In this document: in pieces, positions 18,996 through 27,663 of the stretch | Numbering within the stretch: position 1 is the first letter of the stretch | Layout: each line of letters opens with the position of its first letter | NCBI GenBank assembly: GCA_021775955.1 | Contig: JAJFGU010000020.1 | Location: forward strand, 186,001 to 250,000 | DNA length: 64,000 bases | DNA from: Alphaproteobacteria bacterium | Lineage (GTDB): Bacteria; Pseudomonadota; Alphaproteobacteria; Micavibrionales; Micavibrionaceae | Direction of reading: 5' to 3' | Translations under genes and position numbers: made by a program | The notes under the pieces: model-generated | The model's database searches: none | Told to the model about the DNA's origin: nothing | Seen by the model: only the letters and a program-made list of their open reading frames with translations

Positions 18996-20036
18996 GTGAG
19001 TGTGGGCGGAAACAAAAAAAGCTTTAATTTGATCGATGACTTAATGGGAATTGCTTCCGATGGGGCAATTACAGGAGAAAATCTGGAGTTCTATGTGGCG
19101 GGGTTCACGAAAAAACTCAGCAAACTCCAGCGTGATTACCAAAGCGCAAACGACCCTGATGGAAGTGAGAACCAGAAAACAATACTTAGAAAAATAGAGA
19201 ACTACCAACGATTATTAGGCATGACAAACGATGGGGATTTGACCCCGGCTGATACTTTTGAAGCCCTTGCTTCTACGTTTATCCGCTCTGGTGAAATTCG
19301 GGACGATATTGACTCACAATACATAAGGGCGGTGGAAGACATTTTGATAAACGAAGCTAAAATTGAAAATCCTGAAGGGTGGATTATCATGGCTCTGGCA
19401 AGCCGGGCACAAGATTTCAAAGCGTTGGAAACATCCAAAACCTATCCACCCGATGCAAATAATGAGATAAAACCCAGGAGAGGTTCCGATACCCCGATAT
19501 CAGACCTTGGAAACATGAGATTCGCTAATGAGACTGTCCTCCTAATAAGGGACATGGTCAATCAGCCTGTTATCACAGGCGCCACACTGGATGATACAAT
19601 AAAATTTATGGATGAGGGGGCCGCCCAACTTGAAGGATTAAAACATGTGTATAGCGACAAAATCCCTTCATACTTTGAAGCTAACAAAAGAATCGTTTCA
19701 TATATAAAGGCACTCTCCAAAGATGGGGATTTAACACCCGGCGAGTCTTTAATGGCTTTTGGCAGAGGCGCGCTTCATACAGATGCGGGTTCGGAGGAAG
19801 TGAGCCAGAAGCACATTGAAACAGTAACCGCTATCTTGCAAGGCGCTGAAGACCCTCATTTGATTGAAGAAATTGGCCCACAAACCATAGAAGGTCTTGC
19901 AAAATTTATACAAATGGCAGAGGACCTTGATACTTGGGGAAGAGATACAATAAGGGAGATGACAACCACCTCTGATATTCAGAGCGCAATCCCACCCAAC
20001 AACCTGACAACAAAACCTCCTACATTTAACGTTTAA
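18996..20036 (+). CDS. Conserved-looking hypothetical protein with repeated DG(D)xT modules, CtrA-box upstream
   Basis: 346 aa, soluble, no signal peptide or membrane segment. I do not recognise a family. Three spaced modules share a motif: SDGAITGENLEFYVAGF (near 15), NDGDLTPADTFEALAST (near 75) and KDGDLTPGESLMAFGRG (near 245). They resemble calcium EF-loop ends but lack the acidic residues at positions 1 and 3, so calcium binding is not evident. GTG 18996 or GTG 19002 may be the start; the AAAAGG at 18988-18993 is better spaced for 19002. It lies between flbD and flhA and has an exact CtrA box in front, so a flagellar or cell-cycle role is inferred. Confidence 0.7.
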   Translation: MSVGGNKKSFNLIDDLMGIASDGAITGENLEFYVAGFTKKLSKLQRDYQSANDPDGSENQKTILRKIENYQRLLGMTNDGDLTPADTFEALASTFIRSGEIRDDIDSQYIRAVEDILINEAKIENPEGWIIMALASRAQDFKALETSKTYPPDANNEIKPRRGSDTPISDLGNMRFANETVLLIRDMVNQPVITGATLDDTIKFMDEGAAQLEGLKHVYSDKIPSYFEANKRIVSYIKALSKDGDLTPGESLMAFGRGALHTDAGSEEVSQKHIETVTAILQGAEDPHLIEEIGPQTIEGLAKFIQMAEDLDTWGRDTIREMTTTSDIQSAIPPNNLTTKPPTFNV

Positions 20037-20096
20037 AAACCACCAAAACCCCGCGTTTGCATGTTTCCCAAGGCCCCTGTAGAATAGCTTATGTCT

Positions 20097-20156
20097 TTCC
20101 CGCGCAGGCGGGAATCTTCTATTGATGCCGAAGGTCCCCGCTTTCGCGGGGAATGC
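20097..20156. repeat. REPIN-like doublet palindrome, copy a
   Basis: Hairpin TTCCCGCGCAGGCGGGAA (20097-20114) and hairpin CCCCGCTTTCGCGGGG (20136-20151) joined by about 21 nt. The reverse complement nearly matches the doublet at 58493-58557, so these are two copies of one composite element in opposite orientation. Confidence 0.8.
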
Positions 20157-20174
20157 AGGTGTTAAAGGGTTCCT

Positions 20175-22310
20175 ATGTCCGATTCATCGTCGAATTTACC
20201 ATCCACCCAGACCGCCGCTGCGCCCGCACCGCAGGCCGGTGCCGCGCCCATGAGCAATCCACTAAGCGGCCTTTTCCGCACCGATGTGATGTTCGCCTTT
20301 GCGATTATCGGCATTATCCTGTTTATGCTGGTGCCGATGCCGCCCTGGATTCTTGATACGGGGCTTTCGATCTCGATTACCTTTTCCGTGCTGATCCTGA
20401 TGACGGTGCTGTTCATCCAGGCACCGCTGGAGTTCTCGACCTTTCCGACGGTGCTTTTGGTTTCCACCTCTTTGCGCCTGGGCCTGAATGTCGCCTCGAC
20501 GCGACTGATTTTAGAGAACGGCGCGGAGGGGCGCGACGCTGCCGGCCATGTGATCGAAGCCTTCGGCACTTTCATCATCAAGGACAGTTACGTCATCGGC
20601 GCGATTGTCTTTGCCATTCTCGTGATTGTGAATTTTGTGGTCATCACCAAGGGCTCGGGCCGGATCGCCGAGGTCGCGGCACGCTTCACGTTAGATGCCA
20701 TGCCCGGCAAGCAGATGGCAATTGACTCAGATTTATCCGCAGGCCTACTGACCGAAGAAGAAGCCAAGGACCGGCGCAAAAAGCTGGAGCAGGAAAGCAC
20801 GTTTTTCGGCGCCATGGATGGCGCGGCAAAATTCGTGCGCGGCGATGCTATTGCCGGGCTGCTGATCGTGTTCGTCAATGTCATCGGCGGCATTATTATC
20901 GGCACGGTTTCGCAAGACATGACGCTGGCTGAAGCCGCCTCGAATTACACCATCCTCACCATTGGTGATGGGCTGGTGTCGCAAATCCCGGCTTTAATCG
21001 TTTCGGTCTCCGCCGGTCTTTTGGTATCGAAAGCGGGTATTGAAGGCTCCGCCGATCAGGCTTTGTTCGAGCAATTCGCACGCTATCCGCGCGCCATGGC
21101 GATGAGCTCGGGGCTTATGCTGATTATGGGGCTGATCCCGGCGATCCCGGCTGTGCCGTTTTTAACGCTGGCGGCGATCACCGGCTTTATGGCCTATATG
21201 TCCTTCCAGCGCATTGACCGCGAAGAAGCGGAAAAAGTCGTCACAGAAAAAACAGATGCCAAGGCCGCCATTGCCGAAGAGCCGATATCCAAAGCGCTGG
21301 CCATGGATACGATCAGGTTGGAGCTGGGTTACGGGTTATTGCCACTGGTCCAGGGCGAAGGCGGAAACAAGCTCACCGACCAGATCAAGGGGCTGCGAAG
21401 ACAACTCGCCGAGGATATGGGTTATGTGCTTCCCGCCGTGCGAATTCAGGACAATCTCCAGCTTTCGGCCAGCACCTATATTGTGCGCATCAAGGAAATC
21501 GAAGCCGGGCGCGGTGATGTGCGAGCCGACATGATGATGTGTATGGACCCGTCCGGCGGCGAGATCGGCCTGCCCGGTGAAAACACCACCGAGCCGACCT
21601 TTGGCCTGCCCGCGATGTGGATTGACGAACAATACCGCGAGGAAGCCCATTTCAAGGGCTATACGGTTGTCGACGCCCCGACCGTCATCACCACCCATAT
21701 CACCGAGCTGATCAAAGACAACATGCCGGATCTTTTGAATTACGCCGAGACGCAAAAGCTGCTCGACGAATTGCCCAAGGACTATCAAAAACTGGTCGCC
21801 GATGTAGTCCCGGCGCAAATCTCTGTCGGCGGGCTGCAGCGTATTTTGCAAAATCTGTTATCCGAGCGCGTGTCTGTGCGCGATTTGCCCGCCATCCTCG
21901 AGGGCATCGCCGAAGCCACCGCCTATACCAAGAATGTCGCCCATATCACCGAACATGTGCGCGCGCGCCTGTCCCGCCAGCTTTGCGACATGAACACCAA
22001 TGCCGGCGGCATCGTCCCGCTGGTCACGCTCTCGCCGGAATGGGAGCAGGCCTTTATCGAGGCTTTGGTGGGTGACGGCGAAGACAAGCAACTCGCCATG
22101 CCGCCGACAAGGTTGCAGGATTTCATTTCGGCTGTGCGGGAAAAATATGAAGAAATGTCGGCCGAAGGGGAAATTCCGGTGCTGCTGACCTCGCCCGCCA
22201 TCCGCCCCTATGTGCGCAGCGTCATTGAGCGCTTTAGACCACAGACGATTGTATTATCTCAAAATGAAATCCATCCGAAAGCACGGATTAAAACCCTGGG
22301 GCAGGTTTAG
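20175..22310 (+). CDS. flhA: Flagellar export gate protein FlhA
   Basis: 711 aa. N-terminal membrane half (about 30-330) with around eight segments and the conserved cytoplasmic loop pattern SLRLGLNVASTRLIL. The C-terminal cytosolic half (about 340-711) contains the substrate-chaperone binding domains and ends at KARIKTLGQV. FlhA forms the nonameric export gate ring. The N-terminal 30 residues (Ser/Ala/Pro/Gln-rich) are a short extension. The ATG is placed just after the palindromic repeat; no obvious strong ribosome site other than AAAGGG (20163-20168). Confidence 0.95.
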   Translation: MSDSSSNLPSTQTAAAPAPQAGAAPMSNPLSGLFRTDVMFAFAIIGIILFMLVPMPPWILDTGLSISITFSVLILMTVLFIQAPLEFSTFPTVLLVSTSLRLGLNVASTRLILENGAEGRDAAGHVIEAFGTFIIKDSYVIGAIVFAILVIVNFVVITKGSGRIAEVAARFTLDAMPGKQMAIDSDLSAGLLTEEEAKDRRKKLEQESTFFGAMDGAAKFVRGDAIAGLLIVFVNVIGGIIIGTVSQDMTLAEAASNYTILTIGDGLVSQIPALIVSVSAGLLVSKAGIEGSADQALFEQFARYPRAMAMSSGLMLIMGLIPAIPAVPFLTLAAITGFMAYMSFQRIDREEAEKVVTEKTDAKAAIAEEPISKALAMDTIRLELGYGLLPLVQGEGGNKLTDQIKGLRRQLAEDMGYVLPAVRIQDNLQLSASTYIVRIKEIEAGRGDVRADMMMCMDPSGGEIGLPGENTTEPTFGLPAMWIDEQYREEAHFKGYTVVDAPTVITTHITELIKDNMPDLLNYAETQKLLDELPKDYQKLVADVVPAQISVGGLQRILQNLLSERVSVRDLPAILEGIAEATAYTKNVAHITEHVRARLSRQLCDMNTNAGGIVPLVTLSPEWEQAFIEALVGDGEDKQLAMPPTRLQDFISAVREKYEEMSAEGEIPVLLTSPAIRPYVRSVIERFRPQTIVLSQNEIHPKARIKTLGQV

Positions 22311-22354
22311 GCTTGTAGGCTGGACACATAGCAATTGAAGTATTTTGTGACGAA

Positions 22355-22429
22355 AATGACGGTTTTCGAGAACCGCCTCGCAGAATACGTGATGGTATTT
22401 GAGAAGTGGAAGCGCAGAAAACCGTCATT
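22355..22429. repeat. 75-bp MITE-like element, copy 2 (perfect 13-bp terminal inverted repeat)
   Basis: Ends AATGACGGTTTTC (22355-22367) and GAAAACCGTCATT (22417-22429) are exact inverted complements. The interior matches copy 1 at 11502-11576. The rest of the flhA-flhF spacer (22311-22580) holds no gene I can support. Confidence 0.8.
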
Positions 22430-22580
22430 TGCAGACCAAAAGACGAAAAATGCTGTGTGTCCGGGCATTTATCCCCAATTCTCCTTTTCCATACGCCTTA
22501 TTGGGTTTATGCTCTGGTATAGGGCATGCTGAAAACCTATACTTAGACACTTAATAGAGTAACTCCGCCCAAGAGATATC

Positions 22581-23594
22581 ATGCGGCTAAAATCTTTCTA
22601 CGCAGACACCATGACAGAGGCTATGAAAATGGTTCGCGATAATCTCGGTGAAGACGCCATCATTGTCGCAACCCGTGAGGAAAACGGCGGGCGCTCCGTT
22701 CGTGTAACCGCGGCCGTTGAGCCGGGCTTTGAGCTCGGCAAAAACGGCTCTGCCGCTCCGGCCGAAAGCTGGCTGCAATATGACGACGAGGAAGAAGAAG
22801 GCGGCATCGCCGAGGAACTGACCGAGGTTATGCTCCGCCACTCCGTTCCCGAAGATGTGATGGATCATATTATTTCCTGCGCCACCGTGATGGGGCTGGA
22901 TGATCCGGGCGCTGCGCTGGTCGCCGCCCTCGAGCATCTCTTCACCTTCCAGCCACTTCCCTTAAAGCCCTATAACAAGGCCCTGATGATGGTCGGCCCG
23001 CCCGGTTCCGGCAAAACGCTGGCCGTGGCCAAGCTTGCCGCGCGCAGCACGATGAGCGGCCTGAATGTCGGCGTCATTTCCACCGATACCGTCCGCGCCG
23101 GTGGCATCGAGCAGCTCGAATCCTTTACCCGCCTGATGAATATCGATTTGAAAAAAGCCGAAAACACCGAAGACCTGATGGCCGCCCTGAATAACATGGA
23201 AGGCATGGACCAGGTCATTATCGACACGCAGGGCATCAATCCCTTTGATACCGACGATATCAAGCACCTCGCCAAACTCATCGGCGCGCGCGATATCGAG
23301 CCGGTATTGACCCTGCCCGCTGCCGGGGATTGCGAGGAATCGGGGGAGATCGCCCGAATTTTTGCCACGATCGGCGTTGGATCGCTGATTCCCACCCGCA
23401 TTGATATCGCCAGAAGATTGGGCGGGCTACTTGCCGCGGCCCATCGCGGCGGGTTACACTTTGCTGATGCCGGCAACACGCCGAAAGTCGCCGACGGGCT
23501 GGTACCGCTTAGTCCGAAAGCTTTGGCAAAAATGCTCATGCCCGGTGCCTACCGACAACAAAAGCCGCAGACGATAAGAAGGACAGGAACGTAA
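22581..23594 (+). CDS. flhF: Flagellar placement GTPase FlhF (SRP-type GTPase)
   Basis: 337 aa. The N-terminus MRLKSFYADTMTEAMKMV and VRDNLGEDAIIVATREE is the FlhF basic-domain signature. The GTPase domain has P-loop GPPGSGKT (about 137) and DTVRAGGIEQLESF (G2 region). G3 is IIDTQGI where SRP GTPases have DTAGR, and G4 appears as TRID instead of TKLD, so catalytic residues deviate. It is shorter than typical FlhF (about 400 aa), with a small linker. FlhF sets flagellum site and number; coupled with flhG 4 bp later. Confidence 0.88.
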   Translation: MRLKSFYADTMTEAMKMVRDNLGEDAIIVATREENGGRSVRVTAAVEPGFELGKNGSAAPAESWLQYDDEEEEGGIAEELTEVMLRHSVPEDVMDHIISCATVMGLDDPGAALVAALEHLFTFQPLPLKPYNKALMMVGPPGSGKTLAVAKLAARSTMSGLNVGVISTDTVRAGGIEQLESFTRLMNIDLKKAENTEDLMAALNNMEGMDQVIIDTQGINPFDTDDIKHLAKLIGARDIEPVLTLPAAGDCEESGEIARIFATIGVGSLIPTRIDIARRLGGLLAAAHRGGLHFADAGNTPKVADGLVPLSPKALAKMLMPGAYRQQKPQTIRRTGT

Positions 23595-23598
23595 GATA

Positions 23599-24420
23599 AT
23601 GGAGCAGACCAGATCACAAACAGCCACAGGTGGCGTCCGGACCGGCTCCAACATCCTCGCGGTGGCCAGCGGCAAAGGCGGCGTCGGCAAGACCTGGTTT
23701 TCGATTACCCTCGCTCATGCGCTGGCCAATTCCGGTAAGAAAGTTTTGCTGTTTGATGGCGATCTCGGGCTGGCCAATGTCGATGTGCAGCTCGGCCTGA
23801 TGCCCAAACGCGATTTGAACGACGTCATTCGCGGGCGTCTTAGTCTCGACAAGGTCATACAGGAATACCCCGAAGCCGGCTTTGATGTGATTGCCGGACG
23901 CTCAGGCCAGGCTTCGCTCTCCGCACTGCCCAGCCAGCGTTTAGCCATGCTGCGGGATCAACTGATCGAGGTCGCCGATGATTATGATGTGGTGATTGCC
24001 GATCTCGGTGCCGGGGTTGACCGCACCGTGCGTATGTTATCCGCCACCGCCGCGCGCACGATTTTAATTACCACGGATGAGCCAACATCGCTCACCGATG
24101 CCTATGCCTTTATCAAGCTCGGCAATGCGGCGGGCATGAGCAAAAATGTTTCGATTGTCGTCAATATGGCGCCAACCATCACCGAAGGTGAAAAGACCTA
24201 TAAGACGTTGCTAAAGGCGTGTGAGAATTTCCTGCGGCTTAAGCCGCCGATGCTCGGCATGGTGCGCAGCGATCCCAAAGTCAAAGACACCATCCGCCAT
24301 CAAACTCCGCTACTCACCCGCTCGCCATCCACCGAGGCCGCACGCGAGGTCGAAAAAATCGCCCGTGAGGTGTGGAAAAATTTGAAGAGCGCGAACAAGG
24401 CTAGCGCTGCAGGTGGTTAA
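23599..24420 (+). CDS. flhG: MinD/ParA-family flagellar number regulator FlhG
   Basis: 273 aa. A deviant Walker A motif (ASGKGGVGKTW), Walker B-like VIADLGAGVDRTV and FDGDLGLANVDVQLG identify the MinD/FlhG branch. FlhG antagonises FlhF and limits flagellum number. It follows flhF with 4 bp between. Its last 20 bp overlap the end of a convergent small gene on the minus strand. Confidence 0.92.
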   Translation: MEQTRSQTATGGVRTGSNILAVASGKGGVGKTWFSITLAHALANSGKKVLLFDGDLGLANVDVQLGLMPKRDLNDVIRGRLSLDKVIQEYPEAGFDVIAGRSGQASLSALPSQRLAMLRDQLIEVADDYDVVIADLGAGVDRTVRMLSATAARTILITTDEPTSLTDAYAFIKLGNAAGMSKNVSIVVNMAPTITEGEKTYKTLLKACENFLRLKPPMLGMVRSDPKVKDTIRHQTPLLTRSPSTEAAREVEKIAREVWKNLKSANKASAAGG

Positions 24421-24814
24421 TTTCTAAAACGGTGCCTTCCGGTATTGCTCCGGCGGCGGCAGAGGTGGCTTGCTGCACAGCTTCTTCATTTCCTCTCTCT
24501 GCTGACCTAATTTGGGCATATCCCAGAATTGACACCAAAATGCCAACTGCCGCAAGGCTATTCGGCAACCATCCATTGACGGAAAACAGGACAATTAAAG
24601 ATGTCGCTAAAAGGGTACCGTCCCCCACTTTAAACATAGACAGCCAGCCAGGATCGGTCGTCTTGTCCTCAAGGAAAAGGAGATCATCCATGCTAAAGTG
24701 CTCCAAAACCTTAGGATCAATATTTGTGTTGTCATTAATTTTTTTAATGGACCCCGCCCGGTTGAATTCCGGCGCCCTTGCTGCATCCGTAATTTCCTCA
24801 ATAGCTGGTATCAT
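24401..24814 (-). CDS. Small hypothetical membrane protein
   Basis: 137 aa. A soluble, mixed-charge N-terminus is followed by two hydrophobic stretches (about 70-90 and 90-108: LLATSLIVLFSVNGW, SLAAVGILVSILGYA) and a Gln/Ala C-terminal tail. I do not recognise a family. AAAGGG lies 5-6 bp before the ATG on the minus strand, which supports translation. It converges with flhG, overlapping it by 20 bp. Confidence 0.6.
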   Translation of the reverse strand: MIPAIEEITDAARAPEFNRAGSIKKINDNTNIDPKVLEHFSMDDLLFLEDKTTDPGWLSMFKVGDGTLLATSLIVLFSVNGWLPNSLAAVGILVSILGYAQIRSAERGNEEAVQQATSAAAGAIPEGTVLEINHLQR

Positions 24815-24919
24815 ATCAACCCTTTAGGTTCCTACAGTGCTTTGATAAAACAAGGCTTTGTAGCACGCTTAGACATATCATACAATTTTTACAAAACAAA
24901 AATCAGGTGGGTATTTTCC

Positions 24920-24948
24920 TTGACAAAAACTGAATATTTTCCTATACT
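24920..24948 (+). promoter_or_regulatory. Strong vegetative-type promoter
   Basis: TTGACA (24920-24925), exactly 17 bp, then TATACT (24943-24948). The next plus-strand gene starts 225 bp downstream, so it may make a long leader or a small RNA. In that leader AAGGCAAA (25028-25035) can pair with TTTGCCTT (25061-25068). Apart from this, the 358-bp spacer (24815-25172) shows no gene. Confidence 0.6.
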
Positions 24949-25172
24949 CTTATGGCGGTAAAGACCATATATGATTTGAATTATGTAAGACAACCCAAAG
25001 AATCATCAAAATGTTTTTCATAGCACAAAGGCAAAAAACAAAGAGCAGAAAAATCAATGCTTTGCCTTGCGGCTTAAAGGCTCCAAAAGCATTTTCCCCA
25101 GGATTCAAACTGAAGGAATGGACATAATCCGGCCATCTGGTTTACTGGAAAAATACGCGCTACACTGCCGTC

Positions 25173-27113
25173 ATGAGTGATTCAGGATTTTCACAGTTCC
25201 CGCCCGGCGGCTCCAATGGTGGGCCGCGCGATCTGACTCAAATCCCCGGCCTGCCGGAGAGAAGTCCCGAGCGCGGCGAAGCACAAAACGTCCGTATTAC
25301 AAGGGCTTCCGGTGAATTCCGTGAGGTACGTGAGCCGACCCGCGTCACCGGCGAGGTGGTGCGCACCAATGAAGACGGCTCGGTCCGTATCCGCACCGAT
25401 CGCGGCGAAATTGATATCCGCGTGGCCGAGCGCCAAACCCCGCCACAACAGGGCCAGCGCGTCGAAATCGATCTGCCGCCGGGAAATCCGCCCAGCGAGG
25501 CTGTAATCCGTCCCGCTCCGGCGCAGACCACACAAGTGGAACAACATCCCGTTCCCGATACCCGGGCCGTGAATACTCCGATCAATGTAGAAATCCGGCC
25601 TCCCGCCCCGCCGCCACAGACGCAAAGCCAACCGATCCAACCACAGGATGTTGTCAGGCTGTTACCGCTGGCGGCCAATCTGGCGCCGGACATAGCACAA
25701 CCAATTCTGAATTTAATTCAGAGCAGTGTCGTGCAAGTCACTGAAATTACAGCGCAAGTGACAGTTGCCAATACCATCACAGAGACTCTGGCCAGCCTTG
25801 TCAGAGCCCCGGTGCAACCTACTGTTATTCCAGCACAAATTCCGATTGTTGCTCTCACGCAAAACCAGCCGGTTTTGAATCTGCCGCAACCCGCAATTCT
25901 GCAGCCGGTCCTGCAGGATTTACCTGCGGCGAATGTTTTGCCTCCGGTCACACCAGATCAGGTGAGCTTTGCACCACCACAAAAAGCGAGCCTCTTCATT
26001 CCGCCGCCTATACTGGCGACCATTCAGATCCCGCTTCAGGACATTACGCAACAGCCGATTGCGGCCCTGCCCGGAGCGCCGCAGAAGGTGCCACCGCAAA
26101 CATTGGAGCAAGCGCCTTTGCAAACACAAATCAGCGCCATCGTGCCGCCGGAAGTACAGATATTACTGCCCGCCACGCAGGGCCAGCCCGTTGCAGAAAC
26201 AGCAGCGATCAAACCCACAATCCTGCAGGGCGCACCAGCCGAGACCACCGCGCAGGTGATTGGCTTCATTCAGCAAAACCTGCCTGTTGTCTCCTTCGCC
26301 GTAGCGAATGACGCCCCTGCGCCTCTTTTCGTCCTCCAGGCTCCGGGAACCAGCTTACCAATAGGCACGCAAATCCAGCTTATCCCGCAAACCGGGCAGG
26401 CCGCGCCACCAGCCCAGGCTTTGCCGCCACTGGCAGCAATCCCGGCGGCGATTCTAAACCCCGAACCGAGCTGGCCGGTGCTACAGCAAATCCATCAGGC
26501 CCTGACGCAAGTCTCACCGCAAGTGGCGCAGGCCCTCAGCAATATGACACCGCAAGCCTCCAATCCGGCGCAGCTCGGCCCGGCGGCGCTGTTCTTTCTC
26601 GCAGCGGTGCGCAGCGGCGATATATCAAGCTGGCTGGGGGATAAAGCGGGCGATATCTTGCGCCGCGAAGGCAAGGGAAACCTGCTCTCGCGCCTGTCCC
26701 AGGAAGGCTCGATTTTGGGCCGCATCAATGCCGAGCCGGTATCCCAGGACTGGCGCGGCATTGCGATCCCGCATTTCTGGCAGGGCGAAATGCATAAAAT
26801 GGCGCTTTATTATAAACAAGATGGCGGCGGCGATGAGCAGCAAGAAAAAAGCAAGCAAACGCGCTTTATCTTTGATTTGAGTCTCACCCAGATGGGCAAG
26901 GTGCAGCTTGACGGGCTGTTTCGAGCAACGCGGCTCGATTTGATTGTCCGCACGGAATCCCAGTTCAGCCAGGCCATGCAGATGGAGATGAAACAAACCT
27001 ATACCGGCGCGTTGGCCCAGACCGAACTGGCGGGAGAGCTGTCCTTCCAGAACAGGCCGGAACAATGGGTGAAGATTAGCCCTGAACAGGAAGTTTATTC
27101 GGCCAATATTTAA
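25173..27113 (+). CDS. Large Pro/Gln-rich protein with FliK-like C-terminal domain
   Basis: 646 aa. Residues 1-450 are low-complexity Pro/Gln/Ala/Val sequence with many short QxxIPxP-like units, as in the length-measuring or linker part of hook-length proteins. Residues about 540-646 form a compact domain (FIFDLSLTQMGKVQLDGLF, then ATRLDLIVRTESQFSQAM) whose LTxxGKVQLxGLFR layout resembles the FliK Flg_hook fold. The flagellar surroundings support this, but a distinct fliK ends at 677, so this is either a second hook-length-type protein or a different flagellar factor. The name is inference. Confidence 0.5.
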   Translation: MSDSGFSQFPPGGSNGGPRDLTQIPGLPERSPERGEAQNVRITRASGEFREVREPTRVTGEVVRTNEDGSVRIRTDRGEIDIRVAERQTPPQQGQRVEIDLPPGNPPSEAVIRPAPAQTTQVEQHPVPDTRAVNTPINVEIRPPAPPPQTQSQPIQPQDVVRLLPLAANLAPDIAQPILNLIQSSVVQVTEITAQVTVANTITETLASLVRAPVQPTVIPAQIPIVALTQNQPVLNLPQPAILQPVLQDLPAANVLPPVTPDQVSFAPPQKASLFIPPPILATIQIPLQDITQQPIAALPGAPQKVPPQTLEQAPLQTQISAIVPPEVQILLPATQGQPVAETAAIKPTILQGAPAETTAQVIGFIQQNLPVVSFAVANDAPAPLFVLQAPGTSLPIGTQIQLIPQTGQAAPPAQALPPLAAIPAAILNPEPSWPVLQQIHQALTQVSPQVAQALSNMTPQASNPAQLGPAALFFLAAVRSGDISSWLGDKAGDILRREGKGNLLSRLSQEGSILGRINAEPVSQDWRGIAIPHFWQGEMHKMALYYKQDGGGDEQQEKSKQTRFIFDLSLTQMGKVQLDGLFRATRLDLIVRTESQFSQAMQMEMKQTYTGALAQTELAGELSFQNRPEQWVKISPEQEVYSANI

Positions 27114-27116
27114 AGG

Positions 27117-27285
27117 AACCGCGAATGAACACAAATGAACGCGAATATTATTCGTTTCTGTCATTCCGAGCGTAAGCGAGGAATCTCATTTCCTGTCTAT
27201 AAACGATGAGATTTCTCAGTCACTACGCTCCTTCGAAATGACAAGAGGGGATGTTATTCGTGTCTATTCGTGTCCATTCGCGGTT
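27117..27285. repeat. Long nested palindrome
   Basis: Outer arms 27117-27146 and 27256-27285 are complementary at 25 of 30 positions, and the five exceptions are all C/T, which keep G-U pairs in RNA. Inside, GTCATTCCGAGCGTAAGCGA (from 27160) pairs with the reverse-complement end at about 27220-27243. The bases match the GTCATTCCGAGCG family also present at 30349. A read-through structure at the end of the FliK-like gene is possible. Confidence 0.75.
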
Positions 27286-27330
27286 AAAAACCTTCTTGAT
27301 ATTTTGGAATACAGAAAGTACACATAAACC

Positions 27331-27663
27331 ATGCGTAATTTGTTTCAGGAACTAGTTGATACTTTAGATCTTTTAGGTGGGAAGATCCCGGAAGAGCACT
27401 ATGGCCCCATTCAAAAAGACGGATTGAGGTTAGTATTTCCTCCTGAAATAGACACTCCCGAAAAGAAGATAATTGCCTCTATTTATAATCAAGGCCAGCA
27501 GGGTATATGCAATCTTTCTCTGTTAACCAATTGTTCTATTGTTGAACTTAAGCCTGCGCTTGAACGGCTGGTGACTGCAAATCGTATTATTAGGCATGAA
27601 ACACATACGGGAACGGCCTTAGATGAGCTCCCCATGTATGATTTATTAACCCCGGCAGCCTAA
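27331..27663 (+). CDS. Small hypothetical protein, possible winged-helix fold
   Basis: 110 aa. Residues about 47-95 (KKIIASIYNQGQQGICNLSL, then NCSIVELKPALERLVTANRI) read like a helix-turn-helix with a following wing, but this is a weak visual match. I recognise no family. Codon use and length are like its neighbours. It converges with fliJ and overlaps its end by 4 bp. Confidence 0.5.
   Translation: MRNLFQELVDTLDLLGGKIPEEHYGPIQKDGLRLVFPPEIDTPEKKIIASIYNQGQQGICNLSLLTNCSIVELKPALERLVTANRIIRHETHTGTALDELPMYDLLTPAA

Noticed and set aside
18996-20036. EF-hand calcium-binding protein
   Set aside because: The DGDLT modules lack acidic residues at loop positions 1 and 3, so calcium coordination is not supported; only the repetition is reported.
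22335-22532. 65-residue open frame in the flhA-flhF spacer (MKYFVTKMTVFENR..)
   Set aside because: It runs through the MITE-like element and has no ribosome site; the shared residues with copy 1 may simply follow from shared DNA.
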